From NCBI GenBank assembly GCA_025450095.1, contig JANWID010000172.1, positions 1 through 15,504 of the forward strand: 15,504 bases of DNA, read 5' to 3'. This DNA comes from Bacteroidia bacterium. GTDB lineage: Bacteria > Bacteroidota > Bacteroidia > AKYH767-A > OLB10. How positions within the stretch are numbered: position 1 is the stretch's first letter; each line of letters opens with the position of its first letter. A program made the position numbers and the translations under genes. Under the pieces are notes generated by a model. The model had not been told where the DNA came from and did no database searches. It worked only from the letters and a program-made list of their open reading frames with translations. This document shows positions 7,466 to 14,448 of the stretch, in pieces.

Positions 7466-10162
7466 CTACCTGACTTCAGGACGAAGGGAAATGAAATCCA
7501 GGTTGACATCTATTTTTTTGGTACAGGTGATCCCGGTGCGGTGTTCGAACGCTGAGATGAATTCAATGATATATGAGGCAAGACTTGCGAGGTGATCTTT
7601 TGAAACTGAAATTGCCCATACTATATCCGACATTTTATCAATAGCTGCTCCCGATTCCTGGGAAATATCATTGAGCTCGCGATTGAATTCAATTTTGCGG
7701 CTGTACTTTTCCCTGATGATCCCCGCGTTCATGGAAATACTGGTTAAAGAAGATCCCAGGTCATCGTGCAGGTCGTATGAGATCCGCTGTCGTTCGCGGT
7801 TAACGGCCTGCAACTTTTCCAGCTCGATCGCACGTTCGCGTATCCTCTTATTGTAAATCATCATGAACGGAGTGATCACCAGGCTGACGATGAGAAACAG
7901 CACTGCAAGTCTGAAGAAAAAAGTTTTCCAGAATGGTTTCTGAATGGTAAAATGCAAGACCGACGCAGGGCCCCATTCCCCGGAACCGGTTTTCGCTTTT
8001 ACATAAAAATCATAATCTCCCGGTGAGAGCATGGGTAAAACAATTTCATTGGAATTGGTTTGTTCCCATTTATTGGATTTGTTGTCCGATTTGTATCCAT
8101 AAACCATATGGGCAGGATCTGTGAATGAAACAGCTTCATAGGTGATCTTTAAATAATTCTCATCATATTTCAGCGATATAACTGAATCTATGGGTTTATT
8201 CATGTTATTCGCTTCAAACGACAAAAATTTAACTTCCGGAATAATGGAATTGCCGGGGAACTTTGTTTCATCCATAACGACAAGTCCCCTGGAAGTGGCA
8301 AAATAGTTTTTCTGTCCATTAATATCCATCTCCCTGATATCATTTCCGTAAGCATTATTGATCATTGCAGAATGTACTTCAGGAATTACCCTGCCGGTTA
8401 ACGGATTATATTTCACATATCCTTTATCCGTTATAATGTATAAAAATCCACCCCGAACAAAAAGATTTTTGCAATCATTAGATGGTAAACCATCCGCTGT
8501 AGTAATTTGCCTGGAGATGGTGTCGTTTTTATAAATGAACGTACCGTTTCCCGACGATGCCAGTGCGATCGTTGAATCATCCAGGCTGCTGATTGCTTCC
8601 ATTCGACCTCTCAAACGTGCATCGTTATGGTATAAAGCATACAGGCTATCGTTTTTATATTCACAAAGCCCGTTAATATTTGATACCAACAACCGGTCGC
8701 CGTCAGCTGCTATACTGAATGGCCGTGTTGGATAATCCTGGTGTGGCAGGAGGTCGAATGCATTATGTTGCCGGTTATACTTTGTTATACCCGCAAAAAA
8801 AGCCAGGTAAACATTTCCCTGTTTGTCGATCGCAAGTCCTTTTCCGGCCTTTGGTCCGCGCAATCGGTTACCTGTTGAACCTACTTGTGTTATTTTTCCA
8901 TTGCTGTCTATCTTATGAGTATTAGAGCTGGTCGCAAACCAGATATTGTTCTCATGGTCTTCCAAAATATCAATAACCCTGTAATTGTTATGTTGCTCGG
9001 GTCCGAGCCGGAAGCTTTTACCAGGGGTTCCATCCGGCAGAATGGTAAATACCGAACCATGCTCTCCTCCCACCCAGGTTACTCCCTTGCTATCGTTGAA
9101 GACTGCGTACAGGTTTTTAGCCTTGACGTCTTCATTGCCGGAATAAATAGTAAGTGACCTGTATGCTGCCGGGAGCATAAAAACACCATCATCTTTAGTA
9201 CAAATCCAAAAGTTACCTTCCCGGTCTTTACGGATATCGCTTACCTGCAGGTTTTCGAGATAACGACCTACCCGTACGCAAGTATCTTTTTCAATCTGAT
9301 ATAGTTCTACTCCTGATTCCAGTGTACCAGCCCAGAGCAATCCGCTTTTTTCAATATATACCGAAACGAAATAAAATGGGAAATCCGAATGTGGTATTTG
9401 AATCAATAGTTGAGTAGAATCGTTTTCCAGCCGGAGTATCCCATTGTCCACGACCGCAAACGAAGTATTGGTTTCTGAAGTACACCGCCCGTGAATCATG
9501 GATGTGAAATCACATTTTCTATCAGGCACAATCTCGTTCCTTGATTCATCATACCTGTATATATCATTCATGACGCTGAATTCAGGCACTCCTTCACTAT
9601 TGATAAATACATTTACAGCGCCAGCAACTGATTTTCTTTGTTCGAACCTGAACTTTTTTATTCTTTCATTATCAATCTGAATTATTTCATTATCAAAAAA
9701 GCTAATCCATAGTTTGCCTTTGCCATCTTCAGTCATGCTCGAAATACCCTTACCGGTATAGGCATTTTTCAAAAATGGAGAATTGGTTTCGTTGTAGATT
9801 TTGCCATCCCGGTAATAAGATAATTTCCCATTGAACGAAAGGAACCAGATCCTCCTGTATTGATCCTGGCAAATGCGAAAAATTTCATTGTCAGCAAGCC
9901 CATCGTCCACTGAAAAACTTTCAAATGTGCGACCGTTATACCGGTTAACACCCGATTCAGTAGCAAACCACATATATCCCTTATCATCCTGCAGACTGGA
10001 ATAAACCGTAGGAGATTCCAATCCGTTAGCTACTGTATAATGCCGGAATGCAGGTTGCTGACCATATATCACAACGCAGGGAAATAATAACAGTATTATT
10101 AAAAAATGACAGGGAATTACCCGGGTTTTAAAGGGTTCCTGTTTTGAATACTCGGCCTCCAT
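7466..10162 (-). CDS. Two-component sensor histidine kinase with periplasmic beta-propeller and Y_Y_Y domain, cut by an in-frame stop before the ATPase domain
   Basis: This is a membrane sensor of the Bacteroidota type. The 898-residue product starts with a hydrophobic signal segment (about 15-34). Repeated propeller blades of the Reg_prop type follow, such as DDKGYMWFATESGVNRY near 59-75 and DREGNFWICTKDDGV. A Y_Y_Y domain (about 675-745) is next, then one membrane helix (about 747-770), a short coiled stretch and a HisKA_3 dimerisation domain. The phosphoacceptor is H799 in RISYDLHDDLGSSLTSIS. The frame then stops at TAG (7466-7468) after SLRPEVR. The ATP-binding domain continues in the same frame to 7157, so the ancestral gene had about 1,001 codons. 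As drawn, the protein keeps the histidine but cannot bind ATP or phosphorylate itself. The start ATG at 10162 is supported by the signal segment. The ligand is unknown; such propellers often sense glycans, but there is no polysaccharide locus here. Confidence 0.9.
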   Translation of the reverse strand: MEAEYSKQEPFKTRVIPCHFLIILLLFPCVVIYGQQPAFRHYTVANGLESPTVYSSLQDDKGYMWFATESGVNRYNGRTFESFSVDDGLADNEIFRICQDQYRRIWFLSFNGKLSYYRDGKIYNETNSPFLKNAYTGKGISSMTEDGKGKLWISFFDNEIIQIDNERIKKFRFEQRKSVAGAVNVFINSEGVPEFSVMNDIYRYDESRNEIVPDRKCDFTSMIHGRCTSETNTSFAVVDNGILRLENDSTQLLIQIPHSDFPFYFVSVYIEKSGLLWAGTLESGVELYQIEKDTCVRVGRYLENLQVSDIRKDREGNFWICTKDDGVFMLPAAYRSLTIYSGNEDVKAKNLYAVFNDSKGVTWVGGEHGSVFTILPDGTPGKSFRLGPEQHNNYRVIDILEDHENNIWFATSSNTHKIDSNGKITQVGSTGNRLRGPKAGKGLAIDKQGNVYLAFFAGITKYNRQHNAFDLLPHQDYPTRPFSIAADGDRLLVSNINGLCEYKNDSLYALYHNDARLRGRMEAISSLDDSTIALASSGNGTFIYKNDTISRQITTADGLPSNDCKNLFVRGGFLYIITDKGYVKYNPLTGRVIPEVHSAMINNAYGNDIREMDINGQKNYFATSRGLVVMDETKFPGNSIIPEVKFLSFEANNMNKPIDSVISLKYDENYLKITYEAVSFTDPAHMVYGYKSDNKSNKWEQTNSNEIVLPMLSPGDYDFYVKAKTGSGEWGPASVLHFTIQKPFWKTFFFRLAVLFLIVSLVITPFMMIYNKRIRERAIELEKLQAVNRERQRISYDLHDDLGSSLTSISMNAGIIREKYSRKIEFNRELNDISQESGAAIDKMSDIVWAISVSKDHLASLASYIIEFISAFEHRTGITCTKKIDVNLDFISLRPEVR

Positions 10163-10295
10163 AGCCCTACGCTGATTTTCAATGTCTTACAAACAAATAC
10201 AAAATAATTGATTCCACCTGTCAGACATCACATTTTGTTATCCGTGTTTAACAATATTAAATAAAATTTTCAAAGTTTCCGAGTTTTGAATAACC

Positions 10296-10330
10296 AAAAA
10301 AAAATTCCGGAGTCGATGACACCGGAATTT
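10296..10330 (-). terminator. Rho-independent terminator for the minus-strand secreted-protein gene
   Basis: A perfect 9-bp stem, AAATTCCGG (10302-10310) and CCGGAATTT (10322-10330), encloses an 11-base loop. On the minus strand the stem is followed by an unbroken T run (plus-strand A run 10296-10304, partly in the stem). No T run follows in the plus direction, so it acts for minus-strand transcripts arriving from the gene at 10484. It would insulate the sensor kinase gene, which then needs its own promoter in 10163-10295. I see no confident promoter there; TAATATTG (10252-10259, minus) is one mismatch from the -7 consensus. Confidence 0.65.
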
Positions 10331-10345
10331 CAGATTAATCTTGTC

Positions 10346-10471
10346 AGAGAATCTCTAAAAATCGCTTAGACAAGGCATGTGAATTTTTTAAAGCCGGAGT
10401 TTACATAAAAGTAAATGAGGATTTTAAAAAATTCGCATAACGCAGTATAAGTAGATTTTTAGAGGTTCTCT
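10346..10471. repeat. 126-bp imperfect palindrome (MITE- or REP-like element)
   Basis: The outer arms AGAGAATCTCTAAAAATC (10346-10363) and GATTTTTAGAGGTTCTCT (10454-10471) are inverted copies matching at 17 of 18 positions. Inner perfect arms follow: GAATTTTTTAAA (10381-10392) with TTTAAAAAATTC (10423-10434), and TTTAC (10400-10404) with GTAAA (10411-10415) around the centre. The arms between are only loosely paired. Each outer arm is itself nearly palindromic (TTTAGAG-GTT-CTCTAAA on the right). There is no open reading frame and no obvious flanking target duplication. It sits between the stop codon of the minus-strand gene at 10484 and that gene's terminator, as if inserted there. Together with the terminator it accounts for most of the gene-free stretch 10163-10483. 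Confidence 0.7.
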
Positions 10472-10483
10472 AAACGTATTTGC

Positions 10484-10996
10484 TCAGAAGGTTATAGATA
10501 TTGAACCCTTTTGTTCGAGAGGCATAATAGGACTGGTATCAAACATTGCGCTTTGCGCTGCCTGTTGTGCTTTAGTGAGCAGGTATTTGCTGGTGGTAGT
10601 AGAACCTTCAATACCCGGGACTGCTTTAATCACATTACCATATTTATTGATGGTGATTTCAACTACAACAATTCCTTTTTCCATAGTCAGATTATCCACC
10701 TTAGGTTCTTTCACCATTTTCCGTCCCGCCATATCGTAAGAGATTCCTTTCGCAGAAGTGGTTTTGGTATCGTTCACCGCAACCATACCACTTTTCTGGT
10801 CAAACTGCAGCGAACTGACTTCAGCAACTTTAAACGTCATTTCATTGCCTTTAAAATTGAACTTTATAACTCCGTCATTCATGGATTTGACCTCACCATT
10901 CATTTTTTCGCCGGTTTTCAGTACAAGGATATGCTGTGCCTGAACACCTGTCATAGCCAGGGCAACAAACGCTGCCACGATCATAAGTTTTTTCAT
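10484..10996 (-). CDS. Secreted protein with small beta-barrel-like N-terminal part and TonB-C-like domain
   Basis: The protein has 170 residues with a clear signal peptide (1-20, cleavage after VQA before Q21), so it is exported to the periplasm or outer membrane. Residues 22-66 (VLKTGEKMNGEVKSMNDGVI onward to SSLQFD) form short alternating strands, as in small beta-barrel folds; this domain call is inference. Residues about 90-170 resemble the TonB C-terminal-like domain common in Bacteroidota: GRKMVKEPKVDN, then GIVVVEITINKYGNVIKAVPG and a final QKGSISITF. There is no membrane anchor or proline-rich linker, so it is not a working TonB energy transducer. A Bacteroidota-type -7 element lies about 30 bp upstream and a terminator beyond the 3' palindrome. 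Its role is unknown. Confidence 0.85.
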   Translation of the reverse strand: MKKLMIVAAFVALAMTGVQAQHILVLKTGEKMNGEVKSMNDGVIKFNFKGNEMTFKVAEVSSLQFDQKSGMVAVNDTKTTSAKGISYDMAGRKMVKEPKVDNLTMEKGIVVVEITINKYGNVIKAVPGIEGSTTTSKYLLTKAQQAAQSAMFDTSPIMPLEQKGSISITF

Positions 10997-11024
10997 CCGT
11001 AGTTTACATTTAGCTTATAACTCA

Positions 11025-11032
11025 CAAAAATA
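11025..11032 (-). promoter_or_regulatory. Putative promoter (-7 element) for the secreted TonB-C-like protein
   Basis: On the minus strand TATTTTTG matches TAnnTTTG, 28-35 bases before the ATG at 10996. The start would fall near 11018. A TTG on the minus strand (11058-11060) lies further away than the usual -33 spacing, so support is from the -7 match and position only. Confidence 0.45.
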
Positions 11033-11114
11033 TCACATATTAATGAACCGAACAGGTCAATATTTGTTGTTTTCTTTCAAAAGAAATTAACAAACCAGCC
11101 TTTGCATTATTTAC

Positions 11115-11122
11115 TATTTTAG
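11115..11122 (+). promoter_or_regulatory. Possible weak promoter for the ABC exporter gene
   Basis: TATTTTAG followed by CAACC is one base from the TAnnTTTG element, and the flanking bases resemble the TAATTTTGCAGCC site at 13743. It lies 25 bases before the ATG at 11147. No -33 element is found at the right distance. This is a tentative call. Confidence 0.3.
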
Positions 11123-11146
11123 CAACCCCCGCTTCACTACTACTAT

Positions 11147-12916
11147 ATGAAAACGCTTTACAGGTACCTTACACATTACCGTAGCCTGGTCCTGCTGGCT
11201 CTTGTTTTAGCCGCAATTAACCAGGTTTTTTCTTTACTCGATCCGTGGATATTCCGTAAGATTATCGATAATTATGTCACCCATCCGGAGCGTTATACGA
11301 ATACTGAATTTCTGAAAGGTGCCGGCGTATTGATTTTGCTGGCCATGGGTGCGGCTTTCGTATCGAGGGTTGCCAAGAATTTCCAGGACTATTATGTCAA
11401 TTCTATTACACAACGCCTGGGAGCCCGCATTTATGCTGATGGACTGAAACATTCCCTGGAACTGCCTTACCAGGTGTTTGAAGATCAGCGAAGTGGTGAA
11501 ACACTTGGGAAACTGCAAAAAGTCAGGGTCGATACCGAACGGATGATTTCAGCATTTGTAAACATCCTGTTCACTTCTATTGTCGGGATCATCTTTGTAA
11601 CCATTTATTCAATCCAGGTGTACCCGCTGATTGCGCCTGTATATTTTTCGATGATTCCACTGCTTGGAATTCTGAGCTCCGTATTAAGCAAGCGTATTAA
11701 AAAAATTCAGAAAAAAATTGTTGCGGAAACAACAGCGCTCGCAGGAAGCACCACAGAGTCGTTGCGGAATATTGAACTGGTAAAAAGTCTTGGACTTGCC
11801 AACCAGGAAATAACACGTTTAAATGCTACTACCGGCAAAATACTTAAGCTGGAGTTGAAGAAAGTAAAATATATCCGTAGTCTCAGTTTTGTGCAGGGAA
11901 GTTTTGTGAACCTGCTTCGAAACTGTCTTATGATGTTCATGATGTACCTGGTGTTCATGGAAAAAATTACAGTCGGTGAATTCTTTTCATTGTTCATTTA
12001 TTCATTCTTCATTTTCGGTCCCTTGCAGGAGTTGGGAAACATCATAAATATTTACAGGGAAACTGAAGTTTCGTTGAAAAATTTTGATGACATCATGAAG
12101 ATGGAGAAGGAACCCGCTCCGGTGCATGCCACTAAAATGGGTTCTATCAGCAGACTTGAATTCAAAGACGTTACGTTCAAACACCTGAGTGCAAATATTA
12201 ACGCAATCAATAACATTTCATTCACCACTGGTCTGGGTGAGACCATTTCATTTGTAGGGCCATCGGGTTCGGGTAAAACCACGCTCGTAAAAATGCTGGT
12301 TGGTTTATACAGGCCATTAAGAGGTGAAATTTTCTACAATAAAATAAGGTACGACCAGGTAAACCTGGATGAACTTCGCAACCAGATCGGCCTGGTTACC
12401 CAGGATACGCAATTGTTTTCGGGAACTATCCGTGAGAATTTATTATTTGTAAATCCAAAAGCTACCGATGCACAATGCCTGGATGTATTGAATAAGGCTG
12501 CTTGTCAGAGTTTATTGGCAAGAGCAGACAAGGGACTCGATACCATGATCGGTGAAGGCGGCGTTAAAGTTTCGGGTGGTGAAAAACAACGTTTATCCAT
12601 AGCACGTGCCTTGCTTCGTCAGCCTAATATGTTGGTTTTCGATGAAGCAACATCCGCTTTGGATTCGCTTACTGAAGAGGAAATAAGTGAAACCATTCGC
12701 GATATTTCCGGAAACCGCAATCACATTACGATTCTGATTGCGCACCGGCTTTCGACTGTCATGCATTCCGATTGTATTTATGTCCTCGAAAAAGGCCATA
12801 TAATCGAAAAAGGTAAACACCACGAACTTCTCGATCAAAAAGGATTGTATTATGCGATGTGGAGGCAGCAAATTGGTGAAAGGGGAAAGATGGAAGTTGT
12901 AACTAGTGACAAGTAA
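11147..12916 (+). CDS. ABC exporter half-transporter (fused membrane and ATPase domains)
   Basis: A multidrug/lipid-type (MsbA/BmrA-like) exporter of 589 residues, expected to work as a homodimer in the inner membrane. The N-terminal ABC_membrane domain (about 10-300) has six predicted helices, including hydrophobic stretches near 13-35, 54-75, 137-157, 160-180 and 255-295. The ATPase domain is complete: Walker A GPSGSGKTT (371-379), a Q-loop in GLVTQDTQLFSGT, signature SGGEKQR (476-482), Walker B MLVFDEATSALD with D499 and E500, and H-loop H533 in IAHRLS. The substrate cannot be told from sequence; no partner gene lies nearby. The last codons and the stop lie inside a 7-bp tandem repeat, so the final residues (TSDK) are repeat-derived. 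Confidence 0.93.
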   Translation: MKTLYRYLTHYRSLVLLALVLAAINQVFSLLDPWIFRKIIDNYVTHPERYTNTEFLKGAGVLILLAMGAAFVSRVAKNFQDYYVNSITQRLGARIYADGLKHSLELPYQVFEDQRSGETLGKLQKVRVDTERMISAFVNILFTSIVGIIFVTIYSIQVYPLIAPVYFSMIPLLGILSSVLSKRIKKIQKKIVAETTALAGSTTESLRNIELVKSLGLANQEITRLNATTGKILKLELKKVKYIRSLSFVQGSFVNLLRNCLMMFMMYLVFMEKITVGEFFSLFIYSFFIFGPLQELGNIINIYRETEVSLKNFDDIMKMEKEPAPVHATKMGSISRLEFKDVTFKHLSANINAINNISFTTGLGETISFVGPSGSGKTTLVKMLVGLYRPLRGEIFYNKIRYDQVNLDELRNQIGLVTQDTQLFSGTIRENLLFVNPKATDAQCLDVLNKAACQSLLARADKGLDTMIGEGGVKVSGGEKQRLSIARALLRQPNMLVFDEATSALDSLTEEEISETIRDISGNRNHITILIAHRLSTVMHSDCIYVLEKGHIIEKGKHHELLDQKGLYYAMWRQQIGERGKMEVVTSDK

Positions 12917-12935
12917 CGAGTGACGAGTGACGAGT
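12899..12935. repeat. 7-bp tandem repeat spanning the ABC exporter stop codon
   Basis: Five units of the type GTRACNA (GTAACTA, GTGACAA, GTAACGA, GTGACGA, GTGACGA) plus GT. Because the unit length is not a multiple of three and each unit contains TAA or TGA, stops occur in all three forward frames. The exporter's TAA (12914-12916) lies in the third unit. It probably arose by slippage at the 3' end of the gene. Confidence 0.8.
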
Positions 12936-12982
12936 TCGGAAAAAATTAATATGCCCGGTATGATACCATTGTATGTTTGTAG

Positions 12983-13028
12983 GGACGCCATGAAGCGTGA
13001 CGAAGTCTCTGCTTCGTGTCAAGCGTCC
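12983..13028. repeat. Extragenic hairpin, REP-like
   Basis: GGACGC (12983-12988) pairs with GCGTCC (13023-13028). Inside, TGAC-GAAG (12998-13005) pairs with CTTCGTGTCA (13012-13021) with a two-base bulge, around a short loop. It is far more GC-rich than its surroundings and has no following T run in either direction, so it is a poor intrinsic terminator. The form resembles the short GGGACGC-type extragenic palindromes scattered in Bacteroidota genomes; that likeness is from memory and unverified. It may still stabilise the 3' end of the exporter mRNA. Confidence 0.55.
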
Positions 13029-13086
13029 GTAATATAAAGAGTCAGGCTTTGTCAGAGTTAGTTAGGGTTTATTTGTATAAAAAAAT

Positions 13087-13725
13087 TTGAATTACGAAGA
13101 AGGAGTTGCACTCGTACAAAAAGCACTCATGTCGCCGTTGCCAGGAACGCAAGCGCAACACCTGATGGCTCCGGTGCTTCGGAAAACGACTGAAGAATTA
13201 TTGATTCAAAATCCTGATCCCAGGAAGAGCAGCGTTATGATACTGCTGTTTCCGGGAATGGGAGACGACCTTCAGACAGTTCTCATCGAACGGCCGGTTT
13301 ATGCTGGCATTCATAGCGGACAAATTGCCTTTCCGGGAGGTAGCATGGATCCGGGTGATATTGATGAAACTGCAACTGCCCTTCGTGAAACTGAAGAGGA
13401 AATCGGAATTCCAGCTACATCAATAACTATTCTCGGAACAATATCGAGACTCTATGTTCCTGCAAGCAAGTTTCTAATATATCCGCATATTGGTGTAATG
13501 AAAACTACTCCTGAATTCAATGTCAATCCAGCCGAGGTGAAATCATTGATAATATTGCAGGTGGAAGCATTGTTGAATATGATTCCGATGACAAAGGAAT
13601 TTCCAACTTCCTATGGAAATCTGAAAGCGCCATATTTTAATATTGGTGATCATGCTGTTTGGGGAGCAACGGCAATGATGCTCAGCGAATTCAGGGAAAT
13701 GATAAAAGAGATGATTAAGAACTGA
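13087..13725 (+). CDS. Nudix hydrolase, CoA pyrophosphatase-like (NudL family)
   Basis: Predicted to hydrolyse coenzyme A or its derivatives, or similar dinucleoside diphosphates, in the cytoplasm. The protein has 212 residues. The region HSGQIAFPGG (76-85) is the motif that marks the CoA-pyrophosphatase subgroup just before the Nudix box. The box continues as SMDPGDIDETATALRETEEE (86-105) then IGI, with the catalytic REtEEEIG core at 100-107. The early PLPGTQAQHLMAP (17-29) is also typical of the subgroup. This supports the TTG start at 13087: an in-frame TAA at 13078-13080 rules out anything further upstream, and the first ATG (13129) would remove conserved sequence. No clear ribosome site is seen before the TTG. 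Confidence 0.87.
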   Translation: MNYEEGVALVQKALMSPLPGTQAQHLMAPVLRKTTEELLIQNPDPRKSSVMILLFPGMGDDLQTVLIERPVYAGIHSGQIAFPGGSMDPGDIDETATALRETEEEIGIPATSITILGTISRLYVPASKFLIYPHIGVMKTTPEFNVNPAEVKSLIILQVEALLNMIPMTKEFPTSYGNLKAPYFNIGDHAVWGATAMMLSEFREMIKEMIKN

Positions 13726-13742
13726 ATTCTGAAGGATATTCC

Positions 13743-13750
13743 TAATTTTG
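13743..13750 (+). promoter_or_regulatory. Promoter (-7 element) of the cyclophilin gene
   Basis: TAATTTTG, followed by CAGCC, is an exact match to the Bacteroidota -7 consensus. The start would be near 13757, so the transcript leader consists almost wholly of the 8-bp tandem array. No strong -33 TTG is visible. The site lies just after the stop codon of the Nudix gene. Confidence 0.6.
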
Positions 13751-13764
13751 CAGCCTCGATTAAA

Positions 13765-13858
13765 TCAAATTATCAAATTATCAAATTATCAAATTATCAA
13801 ATTATCAAATTATCAAATTATCAAATTATCAAATTATCAAATTATCAAATTATCAAAT
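13765..13858. repeat. 8-bp tandem repeat (TCAAATTA) forming the leader of the cyclophilin gene
   Basis: The unit TCAAATTA is repeated 11.75 times over 94 bp with no mismatch. The last unit reads TCAAATGA, so its final bases supply the ATG start codon at 13857. In the forward direction the array has no stop in any frame and no ATG, GTG or TTG, while the complement is full of stops. There is no ribosome-binding site between the array and the start. Perfect identity of the units points to a young or still-slipping microsatellite. Confidence 0.95.
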
Positions 13859-14294
13859 GAGAACTGCAACAATTTACACCGATAAGGGTGATATGGAAGT
13901 TGAATTTTTTGAAGCTGATGCACCCGGAACGGTGGATAATTTTTGCAAGCTGGCTAAAAAGGGGTTTTACAATGGTTTAAAATTTCACCGTGTGATACCT
14001 GATTTTGTGATCCAGGGTGGATGTCCCAAAGGAGATGGTACCGGTGGACCCGGTTATAAGATTAAGTGCGAATTGGACGGCGGGAATCAATATCATGATC
14101 GCGGTGTACTTTCTATGGCACACGCCGGACGCGATACAGGAGGTTCACAATTTTTTATCTGTCACAGTCGCCGCAATACCGCGCACCTCGATCGTAATCA
14201 TACCTGTTTCGGTAAAGTGGTTGATGGGCTTGAAGTGATTGATGATATCAAAGCGGGGGATTTGATAAAGAAAATCGAAATCCACGAGAGTTAA
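13857..14294 (+). CDS. Cyclophilin-type peptidyl-prolyl cis-trans isomerase
   Basis: Catalyses cis-trans isomerisation of peptide bonds before proline. With 145 residues and no signal peptide it should act in the cytoplasm. The cyclophilin core is complete: [13 protein letters not shown] (43-55) with catalytic R45, F50 and Q53, then [19 protein letters not shown] and the C-terminal [18 protein letters not shown]. The usual cyclosporin-contacting tryptophan is replaced by histidine, as in most small bacterial forms. The start is fixed by an alignment-like N terminus ([18 protein letters not shown]), and an in-frame TAA at 13761 precedes the repeat. The repeat-only leader without a ribosome site is the odd feature; expression may depend on repeat number. 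Confidence 0.93.
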   Translation: MRTATIYTDKGDMEVEFFEADAPGTVDNFCKLAKKGFYNGLKFHRVIPDFVIQGGCPKGDGTGGPGYKIKCELDGGNQYHDRGVLSMAHAGRDTGGSQFFICHSRRNTAHLDRNHTCFGKVVDGLEVIDDIKAGDLIKKIEIHES

Positions 14295-14448
14295 GCATGA
14301 GTGCTTTGACTCTAAGATATAGCTGAAGAAAGTTCCCTTTTGACCTTATTATGCTGACTCGCATTTGTGTTAAGGAAATTTACAACTAAGGAAACTCAGG
14401 GACGAAGGAGAACGAAGAATTACTACTAACCTGAAATCTTATAGGAGA

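Noticed and set aside
7466..7468. Genome-wide amber recoding as the cause of the kinase stop
   Set aside because: The Nudix gene at 14961-15428 ends naturally at TAG, and no other gene in the window contains an internal TAG.
7172..7555. 127-residue plus-strand frame near the end of the kinase gene
   Set aside because: It lies opposite the intact ATP-binding domain found by reading past the amber codon, and its sequence shows no family features.
10511..11002. 163-residue plus-strand frame opposite the secreted TonB-C-like gene
   Set aside because: The minus-strand frame has a signal peptide and family-like sequence; the plus-strand translation is rich in F, H and N typical of antisense shadows.
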